Assembly: GCF_001908205.1 (NCBI RefSeq)
Contig: NZ_LGHL01000058.1
Coordinates: forward strand, 1-50,808
Length of the DNA stretch: 50,808 bases
Direction: 5' to 3'
Source of the DNA: Bradyrhizobium sp. NAS80.1
GTDB taxonomy: Bacteria > Pseudomonadota > Alphaproteobacteria > Rhizobiales > Xanthobacteraceae
The position numbers and the translations under genes were made by a program. Of the stretch, positions 1-7,933 are shown one piece after another. The notes beneath the pieces are model-generated. The model did not search any database. It saw only the letters and a list, made by a program, of their open reading frames with translations, and was not told the origin of the DNA. Positions within the stretch are counted from its first letter, which is position 1; each line of letters begins with the position of its first letter.

Positions 1-1
1 G

Positions 2-76
2 GCGGTCGCGATCCTGGCTGCGATCGAGCTCTGGATGATGTCCCAGATCCCGCCGCGGCTGACCACCGGCCGCTGA
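2..76 (+). CDS. 3' end of an unidentified gene (partial)
   Basis: The window opens inside a frame that reads 24 codons before a TGA stop at 74-76, ending in IPPRLTTGR. It contains a hydrophobic stretch (AVAILAAIELWMM). I do not recognise the family. The frame is too short to be sure that it is coding; it is listed because the composition looks protein-like and no other frame here is better. Confidence 0.25.
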   Translation, partial: AVAILAAIELWMMSQIPPRLTTGR

Positions 77-178
77 GAGGCCTTTGCGCTTGCCGGTGTC
101 GGAGCCCCGGCCGAGGTCGACGACGCGCTGCACGGCCCGCGAGCGCAGGCTGGCGAGGCGATCAGCGGAAAATGGTTC

Positions 179-352
179 CTAAATTGACGGGCTCACGGAT
201 CCGCATGGCTCACGCGTTATGAGCACGTGCGCGTGCCGCCAATTTCTGAGCACGTGACCGTTCCAACATTCATGGTGTTTTTGGGCGTAGCCAATCAAGG
301 CCATGACAATCAGAGCCGCTGCGACGGATCCGGCTACGATGTTCTTTACCAT
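179..352 (-). CDS. small putative single-pass membrane protein (57 aa)
   Basis: This would encode a 57-residue protein starting with ATG at 352. An N-terminal hydrophobic segment (about residues 4-23, VKNIVAGSVAAALIVMALIG) could be a membrane anchor or uncleaved signal. The tail is polar with several His and two Cys residues. A GGGAG lies about 9 bases before the start. No family is recognised. It sits in the element-like edge of the window with other small unknown genes. Confidence 0.35.
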   Translation of the reverse strand: MVKNIVAGSVAAALIVMALIGYAQKHHECWNGHVLRNWRHAHVLITREPCGSVSPSI

Positions 353-482
353 GGCTGCCACTCCCGCGGGACCGCGCGGCCAAGGGCTTAGATGGAACAC
401 CCAGGGGAAGCAGCCGTCAATGCGGCGGTGACGCGGTCAGGTGTGCCAAATGACACACCTGCTTTCTTGCGAGTCAAAACGA

Positions 483-509
483 AACGGCCCGCCGAGGTGA
501 CGGGCCGTT
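483..509 (-). terminator. putative intrinsic terminator
   Basis: There is a perfect 9-bp stem, AACGGCCCG at 483-491 against CGGGCCGTT at 501-509, with a 9-nt loop. Read on the minus strand it is followed by a T-rich stretch (TCGTTTTG). It lies just downstream of the small minus-strand gene ending at 528, so it probably terminates that transcript. Confidence 0.6.
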
Positions 510-527
510 CGGTGCTGAGGCCAGGCC

Positions 528-755
528 TTACTCTCGGATTAGCTCTACTTCCAAAGCGGCGCGGCCAATGTCCGTGATCCGATAGAAACCGGGTCGCCCT
601 TCTTCGAGAATCCCTAGTGCCAAGCAATCCTCGACCATCCAGTCGGGAAGATCAGCAGTTTCTCCGCCATCCCGAAGAATCTTGAGCACGCCAGTCTGAT
701 CGCTCGTTAGTGGAGGCGGGAATAGCGTTCGTAAATCTCGGGGCGGCTTGGTCAT
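528..755 (-). CDS. small hypothetical protein (75 aa)
   Basis: The ATG at 755 is preferred over a TTG 11 codons upstream because an AGGA lies 8 bases before it. The product is an acidic protein of 75 residues that runs from MTKPPRDLRTLF to VELIRE. The middle (SDQTGVLKILRDGG, then DWMVEDCLALGILEEG and FYRITDIGRAAL) resembles a small winged-helix fold: a helix pair followed by a beta-wing. This is a guess from pattern, not a family match. It is followed by a hairpin terminator and lies downstream of the serine recombinase on the same strand, so it may be co-transcribed with it. Confidence 0.5.
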   Translation of the reverse strand: MTKPPRDLRTLFPPPLTSDQTGVLKILRDGGETADLPDWMVEDCLALGILEEGRPGFYRITDIGRAALEVELIRE

Positions 756-811
756 CCCGGCGATCCTAAACTGAAATTGGGACACCAACTAAATCAACGA
801 GGTCGAGGAGA

Positions 812-1465
812 TCAGGCGGCTTGCTTGGCCTTTGCTTCCCACAATGCGAGCGCAGCCTCGGCACCGGCTGGATCGTCTTTGATCCGGTAAACCGCTTGCC
901 GGCTCAGACCGGACGCCTTGGCAATCGCGGCGATGCCAGCGGACTGGCCGAGCATGTCGCGCACGACGCCGAACTGTTCGCGGCTGTAGGATGGTTTGCG
1001 GCCGAGGTAGCTATCGGCCTCATTGGTCTTGGCGTGCTCGATACCGGCCCGTTGAGCGGCCTTCGTTGCCTCGGCCTGTGCTTGTGCAGTCGCAGCCATG
1101 AACGCGATCAGCGCGTCTCTGACGGCCTTCTGCACCGGATCTTTGGTGGCACCGTCGAACGTCATGTTGTTGATGACGGTGCGGATCACGACGCCGCGGG
1201 ACATGAACTCGCGGATCGTTTCGCAGACATCGTCATAGTTGCGGCCGAGACGATCGACCCAGCGGACCACCAGCACGTCACCGGCGCGAAGCTTGTCGAA
1301 CAGCCGCCGGCCCTCGGGACGCTCGACCAGCCGCGTGCTGACTCCGGAGGTGCCGTTGTCGAACACGGCATCATCGATGTTGAAGCCTGCCGCCTTAGCC
1401 TGCGTGAGTTGGTGGCCACTGGTCTGCTCGATGGTCGAGACACGGCCGTAAAGGATCGTTGCCAT
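812..1465 (-). CDS. serine recombinase, resolvase/invertase family
   Basis: This is a 217-aa small serine recombinase. The N-terminal catalytic domain begins ATILYGRVST, with Ser10 as the likely nucleophile. It continues through the conserved arginine-rich segment LVVRWVDRLGRNYDDV and a long helix E. The C-terminal ~45 residues (about 165-205) include an HTH that reads GIAAIAKASGLSRQAVYRI, the usual Hin/Tn3-resolvase DNA-binding domain. ATG at 1465 is chosen because GGAG lies 8 bases upstream; a GTG three codons earlier is possible. Such enzymes act as resolvases, invertases or element maintenance factors. Repeated GTCCGTT motifs just upstream could be its crossover or operator sites. It supports the view that this end of the window belongs to a mobile element. 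Confidence 0.85.
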   Translation of the reverse strand: MATILYGRVSTIEQTSGHQLTQAKAAGFNIDDAVFDNGTSGVSTRLVERPEGRRLFDKLRAGDVLVVRWVDRLGRNYDDVCETIREFMSRGVVIRTVINNMTFDGATKDPVQKAVRDALIAFMAATAQAQAEATKAAQRAGIEHAKTNEADSYLGRKPSYSREQFGVVRDMLGQSAGIAAIAKASGLSRQAVYRIKDDPAGAEAALALWEAKAKQAA

Positions 1466-1477
1466 GGTGGACACTCC

Positions 1478-1587
1478 GTCCGTTAGGTTTGTGTCCGTAT
1501 GTTTTCGTGTCCGTTAGGCGGAAGCAACCCTTACGGACGCAATCTAGCGTCACGTTTGCGTGTACGCATGGGTATACCCCAACGGAC
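1478..1587. promoter_or_regulatory. array of GTCCGTT/A repeats upstream of the recombinase
   Basis: The heptamer GTCCGTT or GTCCGTA occurs five times directly upstream of the recombinase start. Three copies are in plus orientation (1478-1484, 1493-1499, 1509-1515) and two are inverted (1532-1538, 1581-1587). Copies at 1478 and 1509 extend to the identical 10-mer GTCCGTTAGG. Spacing is irregular. Position and dyad arrangement suggest a res-like or operator site bound by the recombinase; this is inference. Confidence 0.5.
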
Positions 1588-1806
1588 GGAAATGCCGCCG
1601 CAACCATCCGCCACCGCTGTGATTATCGGGATGGTGACCGCTCGCTCCCCACCGCCGTCCCAGAGAGCGAGGCTGGCCGCCCGGCGGCCGGCTGTTGATC
1701 GGGGCTAGAGGGGCGGCCGGTCGTCCGGCCGACAAGCCGACGTCCAGTGTGGAACCGCTTTGAAAATTGCCGATTGATTTAGGGTGCTAAATGCGTGGAG
1801 GTCGCC

Positions 1807-1908
1807 ATGCGCATTCATCTGCACCAGATCGACTGGATCACGGTAACAGCTGCCAGCTTGTTACTGATTGGATACGCCTCCGCCATCGCAGTCATGCTGG
1901 TCCGCTAG
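1807..1908 (+). CDS. candidate 33-aa membrane microprotein
   Basis: A short frame starts at an ATG preceded by a good GGAGG (about 1796-1802) and runs 33 codons to TAG. The product is almost entirely one hydrophobic helix, TAASLLLIGYASAIAVMLV, after a polar head MRIHLHQIDWI. This is typical of a single-pass membrane microprotein. No homologue is known to me. The ribosome binding site and composition are the only support. Confidence 0.4.
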   Translation: MRIHLHQIDWITVTAASLLLIGYASAIAVMLVR

Positions 1909-2013
1909 TCGCGGGATAGGAAAAAATACTCAGTTCGGTGGATGGGTGCGGGGGGTAATTCTAGGGGGGGGATAAATTATCCAGCCCCATCGGTGGGTCG
2001 TGGTGTGAGACCG

Positions 2014-2469
2014 TCAATCGTCATCGTGCAGTAGCATCCGCTCCTTCTGGAAGGTGTGGTCCGTCCGGTAATAGCTCTCAATGAAATCGTCATCGTTGCC
2101 GGCGAAGAAGCTGTACATCCCGTATTCGTCGAGGTCTTTGAAATAGAAGCCCGCCCTGGTCTCGGCGAAGTGGTCGAGGTGGAAAGCCTATGTCGCCTTC
2201 GTCGGCATCTGCCGGCGCGATAGATGACGCGGCATCGCCGGCAACCCTTCGTGGTCATAGACGGTGTTCTTGTGAAAGTTCTCGGCGTCGCTGGCGTGCT
2301 GCTGCTTTAGCTCGGCGATACGGTGCTGTAGTTCCGCATACGTGATCTTGCGCTCGACGGCCGAATGCCAGAGCAGAGAGCGTGTACGGCTCGCAGGATG
2401 CCGAGCGTCGAGCGAATGCAGCCATTGCTCGCGGGAGGGTGGGGCGATGAGGGGAGGGTGCATCATCAC
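2014..2469 (-). pseudogene. unidentified gene interrupted by an in-frame amber codon
   Basis: A minus-strand frame of 152 codons starts at a GTG or ATG cluster near 2461-2469 and ends at TGA (2014-2016), but it carries an in-frame TAG at 2188-2190 after 93 codons. The sequence after the stop remains clearly protein-like (AFHLDHFAETRAGFYFKDL and an acidic, aromatic-rich tail), so the two halves look like one ancestral gene with a nonsense change. The first half has a coiled-coil-like stretch (YAELQHRIAELKQQHASD). No domain was recognised. It could also be two separate small genes, but no start with a ribosome site follows the stop. Confidence 0.45.
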
Positions 2470-2553
2470 CGACTCCCCGGTTCGGACAAGCGAGAATTGT
2501 CGTTATCGCTCAGTGCGGAGTTTGGGGCTGTTTTGTCCGAACAGGCGTTGAAA

Positions 2554-2588
2554 GTATTCAGCCTACGACAGGCTTCCAAGCTGAATAC
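2554..2588. repeat. 9-bp inverted repeat across the tRNA break
   Basis: GTATTCAGC at 2554-2562 is the exact reverse complement of GCTGAATAC at 2580-2588, with 17 bases between. The right arm is the anticodon-stem side of the tRNA-Gly remnant; the left arm lies in sequence foreign to the tRNA. Such a dyad at a tRNA integration point could be a core-type recombination site. Confidence 0.5.
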
Positions 2589-2613
2589 GAGGGTTCGATT
2601 CCCTTCACCCGCT
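2566..2613 (+). tRNA. tRNA-Gly(TCC) 3' remnant, likely attachment site
   Basis: The sequence from the anticodon arm to the discriminator base matches a tRNA-Gly with anticodon TCC. The anticodon loop is CTTCCAA, the T-arm GAGGG-TTCGATT-CCCTT is at 2589-2605, and the acceptor strand CACCCGC is at 2606-2612, followed by T and CTA instead of CCA. The 5' acceptor strand (expected GCGGGTG), the D-arm and a proper 5' anticodon stem are absent upstream. It cannot be a working tRNA. Tyrosine integrases commonly use tRNA 3' halves as attachment sites, so this is most simply the scar or border of an integrated element. Confidence 0.7.
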
Positions 2614-2874
2614 CTAGCCCCTCTCCACTAAAAATCACGATAAAACAACGTGTTGCATGTGCTCTCGCCTGCAGCTTGCGCCAGTCACGCGCGAGCAGCG
2701 CACTATGCGGAAACTATCCTTGGACGAATACGCTCTCGCAATCATGTGCGAGGCACTTTTCGTGACGATCATGCAGGGGGTGCAGCTTGGCAGTTTGAGC
2801 TGCTGCCGGATTGATGGACAAGATTAGCAGCGGCGCCAAGCATCCAAGTCTGGCGTCCGTGCTTCGGCGGAAGG

Positions 2875-3369
2875 CTATTGTATGGCGCGCTTCATCACGA
2901 TGACATCGCCACTAAATCTCGGATTGCTTGTGCGATACAGGATTTCGAAACCCTCCCGTTGCCAGAACGCAAATGCGCGCGGATTCGTCGAAATCACAGC
3001 TAGCTGAATCATCGTGGAACCCCAGCCTCGTGCCAATTCCTCAATCAGCCGCAATGCGGTCCCTCCGTAACCCCGACTCTGATGTGCTTCAGAGAAGATC
3101 AGCAATCCGATGAATACACAGTCGCTGGCTGGATAGGCCCGTATCACATCAGCGCAGCCTAACATGTCTGTACCGACATAAAATCCAATTGTGAATTTGT
3201 CGGTTGCTGCCTTCCCGGTGGGCATCCCGTTGAAAAAATCATCGACGTCGGCATTCGACGGCGGGCGGCCCTCGACCAATTGAGTGTACGAAGGCGCTTC
3301 CGTAAAGACGCGCAAGACCTGCGCAGCGTCGCTTACTGAGTCGCGAGTGAGAGCGTGGATGCTGAGCAT
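2875..3369 (-). CDS. GNAT family N-acetyltransferase
   Basis: This is a 164-aa protein with the GNAT acetyl-CoA fold. The central strand (CVFIGLLIF) is followed by the pyrophosphate-binding motif in HQSRGYGGTALRLIEELA, and the C-terminal motif B reads NPRAFAFWQREGFEI. Length and order are normal for the family. These enzymes transfer an acetyl group from acetyl-CoA to an amine; the substrate cannot be told. It is transcribed on the minus strand, 26 bases downstream of the VanZ-like gene, and may share its transcript. Confidence 0.85.
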   Translation of the reverse strand: MLSIHALTRDSVSDAAQVLRVFTEAPSYTQLVEGRPPSNADVDDFFNGMPTGKAATDKFTIGFYVGTDMLGCADVIRAYPASDCVFIGLLIFSEAHQSRGYGGTALRLIEELARGWGSTMIQLAVISTNPRAFAFWQREGFEILYRTSNPRFSGDVIVMKRAIQ

Positions 3370-3395
3370 AATAGTCTTGTCTAACCCACTGTGCG

Positions 3396-3848
3396 CTAGA
3401 CCGAGCTACCGCCGGATCGGTTGACGGACTTCTGGTGCTGAGCCCGGCCTGGCGTCGTCACACGGTCGTTCGCGAGATCCAGCACGGACACGACTGCAAA
3501 ACCCGCCAGCGTAGCTACTGCGCCCACGATGAAGTCCTCCAACCGCGCGTGACGGCCGGGGACAAACAACTGCAGATATTCAAGCACGCCAACCATGACG
3601 ACAGTTATCACGGTGGCTGGCAGCCTGTGGCGCGGATAGGCAAGCGCGAAGGCCAGCGCGACCAAGCCAAAGGCCAGGATGTGCTCGCCGACTTGCCCGA
3701 GGATGGAATGCGGCCGATGGCTCGGTGGTCCAAGCGTCGCAAAGGTAACGGCGGCAGCCAGCAGCCAAGCCACCAAGCGGATCAGAGTGATCATCCTTCG
3801 CCGAATGTAACGTGTGGGGCGCATAGCCGCCTTTGCCTTTGAAGTCAT
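3396..3848 (-). CDS. VanZ-like membrane protein
   Basis: This is a 150-aa protein with a basic N-terminus and about four hydrophobic helices. The first is LIRLVAWLLAAAVTFATLG. A GQVGEHILAFGLVALAFAL segment, a VEYLQLFVPGRHARLEDF motif and a final helix follow. The E-x-x-Q and R-x-x-x-x-D pattern around the third helix is characteristic of VanZ-like proteins. These are small inner-membrane proteins of mostly unknown role, found near teicoplanin resistance or polysaccharide genes. The start is uncertain: ATG at 3848, or internal ATGs about 8 and 18 codons later. Confidence 0.75.
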   Translation of the reverse strand: MTSKAKAAMRPTRYIRRRMITLIRLVAWLLAAAVTFATLGPPSHRPHSILGQVGEHILAFGLVALAFALAYPRHRLPATVITVVMVGVLEYLQLFVPGRHARLEDFIVGAVATLAGFAVVSVLDLANDRVTTPGRAQHQKSVNRSGGSSV

Positions 3849-4365
3849 ACGTCCGGAGGAGAGGGACTATGTCAGAATGGAGGCGCGGTGGCTTGCACTA
3901 AAAAAAACACCTGGGGCTGAAATATGATCTTCTTGAAGCCATAAGAAACTCATTCTTAGGTTCTTCGTTGTGCGCACAGCCAGATTAGTAGCGCACTGAG
4001 AAGTATGTCCGACGGCCGCACGTATCCACCTTCATAGTCCGGGGGCTCCGTCCCAAACGCCTCCTGCCTATCCTTTTCACCGTTGGAGTTCGACAGAGGC
4101 CTGCGTCGGTCTGCAGAACAATTCGGGACGAATATCCGTTTTCCTTGATCATTGCTGTCGGCGACGAACGCGCTGGATGATGATGGGAACGCTGCCCGTC
4201 TCGCTTCGGTGTCACTCCACGCTCTCGGCAGTGCGGGTGCCGGGCATTAGCAACAATGCTCCACTCGTGCATTCCACCTGACCTCAAGACGGAAGATCGG
4301 TGGGTAGTCTGGGCTTATTTGCGTGAACGCCCGCTCTTCCCGACACTCCGAATGGGAATTTGCCA
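3849..4365. other. intergenic region without a convincing gene
   Basis: About 510 bases separate the VanZ-like gene and the FkbM gene. There is an open frame on the minus strand, but its product is low-complexity in Arg and His and looks unlike a protein. An A8 tract at about 3899-3907 and AT-rich sequence to about 3970 could hold promoters. I see no RNA gene or clear repeat. Confidence 0.4.
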
Positions 4366-5199
4366 ATGGCTCCGTCCAATCGCGTCCAGCAAAATTGCGT
4401 CCGCGAAGATCTGATATTTGATGTGGGTCTCCATAAAGGCGAGGACGCCGCCTACTACCTCAGAAAGGGGTTTCGTGTTGTCGGCATAGACGCAAATCCT
4501 GATCTGATAGAGTGGAACAGGAAACGGTTCGCCGGAAATGAGCGGATCACGATCATTTTTGGCGCCATCGCCGAAGGCCAGGGCAATGTTCGCTTCTTCG
4601 TTGACAAGCAATCCACCTGGGGGACGGTCGATCCAGACTGGGCCACGCGCAACGTGCGCCTCGGGTCCACCCATCACGAGATCGAAGTGCCGATATTCGA
4701 TATTCGCGAAGCTTTCCAGAGATGGGGCGTTCCGTACTATCTCAAGCTCGACATTGAGGGGCGAGAAGATGTCATCATTGACGCCCTTGCCGAGCTTTCC
4801 GGCAGGCCAGCCTTTATCTCCATGGAAAGCGAAAAGATTGACTTTCGAAAACTGATCCATGAACTCCAAAAGCTGCGTAACCTTGGATATCGACGTTTCC
4901 AGGTTGTGCCCCAAGTGCACATTCCGAATTCGTCGATCCGCACGCGCGATCGCAATGGCTCTATCTTCAACTATGTTTTCGAAGACGATGCATCGGGAGC
5001 GTTCGGCGACGATCTGAATGGGCGTTGGATCTGCTTTGCCGAAGCCGCTGCGAGATACGCCTTCATTTTCATCCAGTACAAGCTGTTCGGAGACAATGGC
5101 TTGATGTTCCGTCTAAGAGGTGGAACGTTCATTCACCGGTTGCTGATGGCATGCTTCGGGGCGTTTCCCGGATGGTACGATACACATGCGAGGCTATAG
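4366..5199 (+). CDS. FkbM family methyltransferase
   Basis: The 277-aa product carries the FkbM SAM-binding core. An IFDVGLHKGEDAAYYLRKG motif I and VVGIDANPDLI (acidic residue for the ribose hydroxyls) are followed by YLKLDIEGREDVIIDAL, the conserved D-I-E-G segment of the family. These enzymes O-methylate sugars or polyketides; many lie in polysaccharide loci. ATG at 4366 is used; a TTG two codons earlier is possible. It is separate from the main operon and points towards the Crp-type regulator gene, with no overlapping neighbour. The specific acceptor is unknown. Confidence 0.85.
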   Translation: MAPSNRVQQNCVREDLIFDVGLHKGEDAAYYLRKGFRVVGIDANPDLIEWNRKRFAGNERITIIFGAIAEGQGNVRFFVDKQSTWGTVDPDWATRNVRLGSTHHEIEVPIFDIREAFQRWGVPYYLKLDIEGREDVIIDALAELSGRPAFISMESEKIDFRKLIHELQKLRNLGYRRFQVVPQVHIPNSSIRTRDRNGSIFNYVFEDDASGAFGDDLNGRWICFAEAAARYAFIFIQYKLFGDNGLMFRLRGGTFIHRLLMACFGAFPGWYDTHARL

Positions 5200-5362
5200 C
5201 GTGCCGCCTGTCTAGGCTGAACTGTGAATCATGCTTTACGGTTGCCGTCGTCGTAACGTTGAATTGCCGCTTGGTCGAAGGGAAACCGTTCGTCCTGGTC
5301 ATCGCCTCAGGCATATAAAGCCATTTGGCCTGAATACTTTGTGAGAGTTTGGAAGCAGCTCG

Positions 5363-6076
5363 TCAGGCGGCCAAACTGCGCGCGCCGACGATTTGCTTGA
5401 CCTGTTCCTTGATCGCGCCGTAGCACTCGCACGAGCATTCTTCCAGCGCTGCGGCGTCCTCGATGCGGACCTTGCCGCGCGAAACCGAAACCAGCCGGGC
5501 GGTTTCCAACTTTCGCAAGACGTGCGTCAGGCTCGGCCGATAAACCCCCAACATGGAAGACACCAAATCTTGAGTGAAGGGCAGGGTATCTGCGCTTGCC
5601 AAATCTCTACATTGCAGAAGCAGCCGGCAGAGTCGCGCTTCCAGCGGATGTATGGCGTTGCATCCGGCGATCTGGACAGACTGCGCTGCCAATGCCTGGG
5701 AGTGTCGGATCAACACTTCGCGAAGAGCCTCGCTCTCCCGTGCCAACCGCCGCAGGACACCAGCCTCGATCCGGTCCGCATTTCCTGCGGCCGCAACCAT
5801 CACCTGATTCAAAGCGGTCCCATCGCCAAACGCCGCGATCGCTCCAACAATCGTATTGGAACCTGCTACAGCCGCCTCGGCTGAATTGCCATCGGAGAAT
5901 ACCACAACGATGGAAAGCAGGCCGCTTCGCGGGAAGTAGACGTGGCTCACGGGCTCGTGCGGGCTGTGAAGAGCGTGTCCAGGGATCAGTTCGAACAACC
6001 GCAAGTGAGGAACGATCAGCGATCGTTCCCGTGCGGAGAGGCAGCTTATGACTTGATTGGTACCGGAGTAGAGCAT
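5363..6076 (-). CDS. Crp/Fnr family transcriptional regulator
   Basis: This 237-aa regulator has an N-terminal cyclic-nucleotide-type beta-roll (about residues 20-110, with VSHVYFPRSGLLSIVV), a long dimer helix and a C-terminal winged HTH (LPFTQDLVSSMLGVYRPSLTHVLRKLE, about 165-195). The beta-roll lacks the classical cAMP-contacting RS pair, and there is no N-terminal Cys cluster as in Fnr. A C-terminal CSCEC lies near residue 215. Many rhizobial Crp-like proteins of this type act in stress or surface polysaccharide control. It is divergent from the exopolysaccharide operon across a 281-bp spacer, so it is a good candidate regulator of that operon (inference). Confidence 0.85.
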   Translation of the reverse strand: MLYSGTNQVISCLSARERSLIVPHLRLFELIPGHALHSPHEPVSHVYFPRSGLLSIVVVFSDGNSAEAAVAGSNTIVGAIAAFGDGTALNQVMVAAAGNADRIEAGVLRRLARESEALREVLIRHSQALAAQSVQIAGCNAIHPLEARLCRLLLQCRDLASADTLPFTQDLVSSMLGVYRPSLTHVLRKLETARLVSVSRGKVRIEDAAALEECSCECYGAIKEQVKQIVGARSLAA

Positions 6077-6357
6077 CGTTCGGCCCGCAAGTGGTGTGGA
6101 AGCGTTTCAAACGCCCGGTCTCATTTTTCGTTCAAAATTAAGTACGGAAGCATACCGAAGCAGGCGGAAGCGCATGGCATGCTGTGACCCATAACGTGCG
6201 TTTGACGAACGGGAGGAGCACACAAGGCGCGCCGCGAGTGCATGTCCGCGTGCATAGAGTTTGAGCCTTGTCTCTGAGGCTCTTGTTGTCTTGGAATTTC
6301 CTGGAAGCCCGTGCCTCGGCTGCGCGTCTGCAAGCCGCGTAAAGGAGATTCGAAGCA
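6077..6357. promoter_or_regulatory. divergent spacer upstream of the exopolysaccharide operon
   Basis: This 281-bp spacer separates the Crp-type regulator (minus) from the first gene of the operon (plus). It is AT-richer near 6120-6150. A strong ribosome site AAAGGAG at 6341-6347 precedes the ATG at 6358. I could not identify a certain Crp dyad or promoter hexamers by eye. Confidence 0.4.
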
Positions 6358-7829
6358 ATGTTCCATCGGACGGTCTCCCCTCAAACCGTCGAGTTGCGTG
6401 GGCGGGCGCCGCACGACCGTTTGCTTGCAAGCATTGTCCCCTATTCCGAAATCGGATTATTCATGGCGGCCTCGGATCTGATGCTGATCCTGATGGCCAG
6501 CCTGGTTGGGGGGCGTCACCTATCACATATTGGCATTCAACGAGGTGGGCAGCCTTAGCGAATACCTCGGAGAGGGGGGCAATGCAGGTCTGTTCTTCGT
6601 GCTGCTGATGAACTCACTGGGGTTGTACCGGGCATCCATTCTTCTCTCTCGCGGACAACTGCGTGCAGTGGCCGGGGGATGGCTAGTGGCGATGGCGACC
6701 CTTGTTGGGTCCCTCTTTCTGCTCAAGTCGACGGCCTATTATTCACGCGGAGGGCTGATTACCTTCGCTACGCTCGGAGTCACGTTTCTGCTTGGTTGGC
6801 GAGTTATTCTGGCCGCACAGCTTCGGAATGCCCTCGCGGAAGGCCAAGTGAACGGACGCCGGGTCATTCTGATCGGCGATGAAGCGGAGCTCGCCCGTCA
6901 TTCCCCCCCGCAATCTGTTAATGAACTACGGGGCGCATGATATCGGCCGCTTTCCGCTCTCCTGTTGCAATCCCGGTGGCGCGGAGGTTTGCGCTCGCGA
7001 CTCGGAGATTATTGCAGATGCAATACGTGCCGCCCGAACTCACGAAGCGGAGAAAGTGCTGATAGCAATAGCCTGGAATGACGAGCGACGGCGCAATCTT
7101 ATTTGCGAACGCCTGAGGATATTGCCAGTCCCGATCTTCCTGTTGCCCGACAGGTCGTCGGAGATGTTGCTGACGCAGCCATTAATGAATATGGGCAGGA
7201 GCGCCGCGATCCAGCTCCAACGCGCGGCCTTGTCCCGAGTGGAATTGTTCGTCAAACGAGGGTTCGATCTCATCTTGGCGATCCTCGGGGGTATCGTCGC
7301 GCTGCCACTGCTCCTTATCGTGGCGATACTGATCAAGCTAGAGTCCGCGGGGCCGTTGATCTTCAAGCAGCGTCGGCGTGGGTTCAATGGTCGCGAGTTC
7401 ACAATATACAAGCTCCGCACAATGAACGTACTCGAAGACGGCCCCAACATCCGTCAGGCCGAGCGGAACGATAGTCGAATAACGCGCGTAGGAAGCGTCC
7501 TTCGTAGAACCAGCATCGATGAGGTGCCGCAGCTATTGAATGTGCTGTTGGGCGACATGTCCCTCGTCGGGCCGCGACCGCATGCCGTCGCGCATGACGA
7601 CCAATACTCGGCGTGCATTGCCGACTACGCGTTCCGCAATCACGTGAAACCAGGGCTCACCGGATGGGCGCAGGTTAACGGCCTGCGCGGTGAAACCGCG
7701 CAAATCGAGCTGATGAAGCGCAGGGTCGATTACGACGTCTGGTACATTAACAATTGGAGCCTGTGGTTGGACATATTGATCGTGGCCCGAACCTTCTTCA
7801 CTGCCGTGTGGGCGAAGAATGCGTACTGA
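6358..7829 (+). pseudogene. priming undecaprenyl-phosphate sugar-phosphate transferase (WcaJ-like), two homopolymer frameshifts
   Basis: The protein would load the first sugar phosphate onto undecaprenyl phosphate at the inner membrane and so start repeat-unit synthesis. It is spread over three frames. N-terminal membrane helices (IGLFMAASDLMLILMASLVGG and on to LLGWRVILAAQL) precede a CoA-binding-like fold (RRVILIGDEAELA). The C-terminal catalytic domain follows: a hydrophobic entry helix after VKRGFDLILAILGG, KLRTM, and [21 protein letters not shown]. The breaks are a G6 at 6508-6513 and a C7 at 6903-6909. Removing one base from each joins the frames into 489 residues, the normal length of the family. 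The ATG at 6358 has AAAGGAG upstream. As written the gene is broken; it may be a base-calling artefact or phase variation. Confidence 0.85.
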
Positions 7830-7933
7830 CAGCAGCTGATAGCCGGGCAGCGTCCCGCCGGACACTGATCGAGCCCAGGCCGATCGGGTCCTTCTTGCAA
7901 CGTGGTGCGAACTGGAAGCGTTGGAAGGACAGC

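Noticed and set aside
1950..1971. G6 and G8 runs near 1950-1955 and 1964-1971 as possible contingency tracts
   Set aside because: They lie outside any supported gene, so no on/off effect can be argued.
2705..2827. 40-codon plus-strand frame (MRKLSLDEYALAIMCEALF...)
   Set aside because: It looks somewhat protein-like, but has no ribosome binding site and no family match; too weak to list as a gene.
3985..4287. 100-codon open frame on the minus strand between the VanZ-like and FkbM genes
   Set aside because: The product is low-complexity and rich in Arg and His, has no recognisable motif, and no ribosome site was seen; probably chance in GC-rich DNA.
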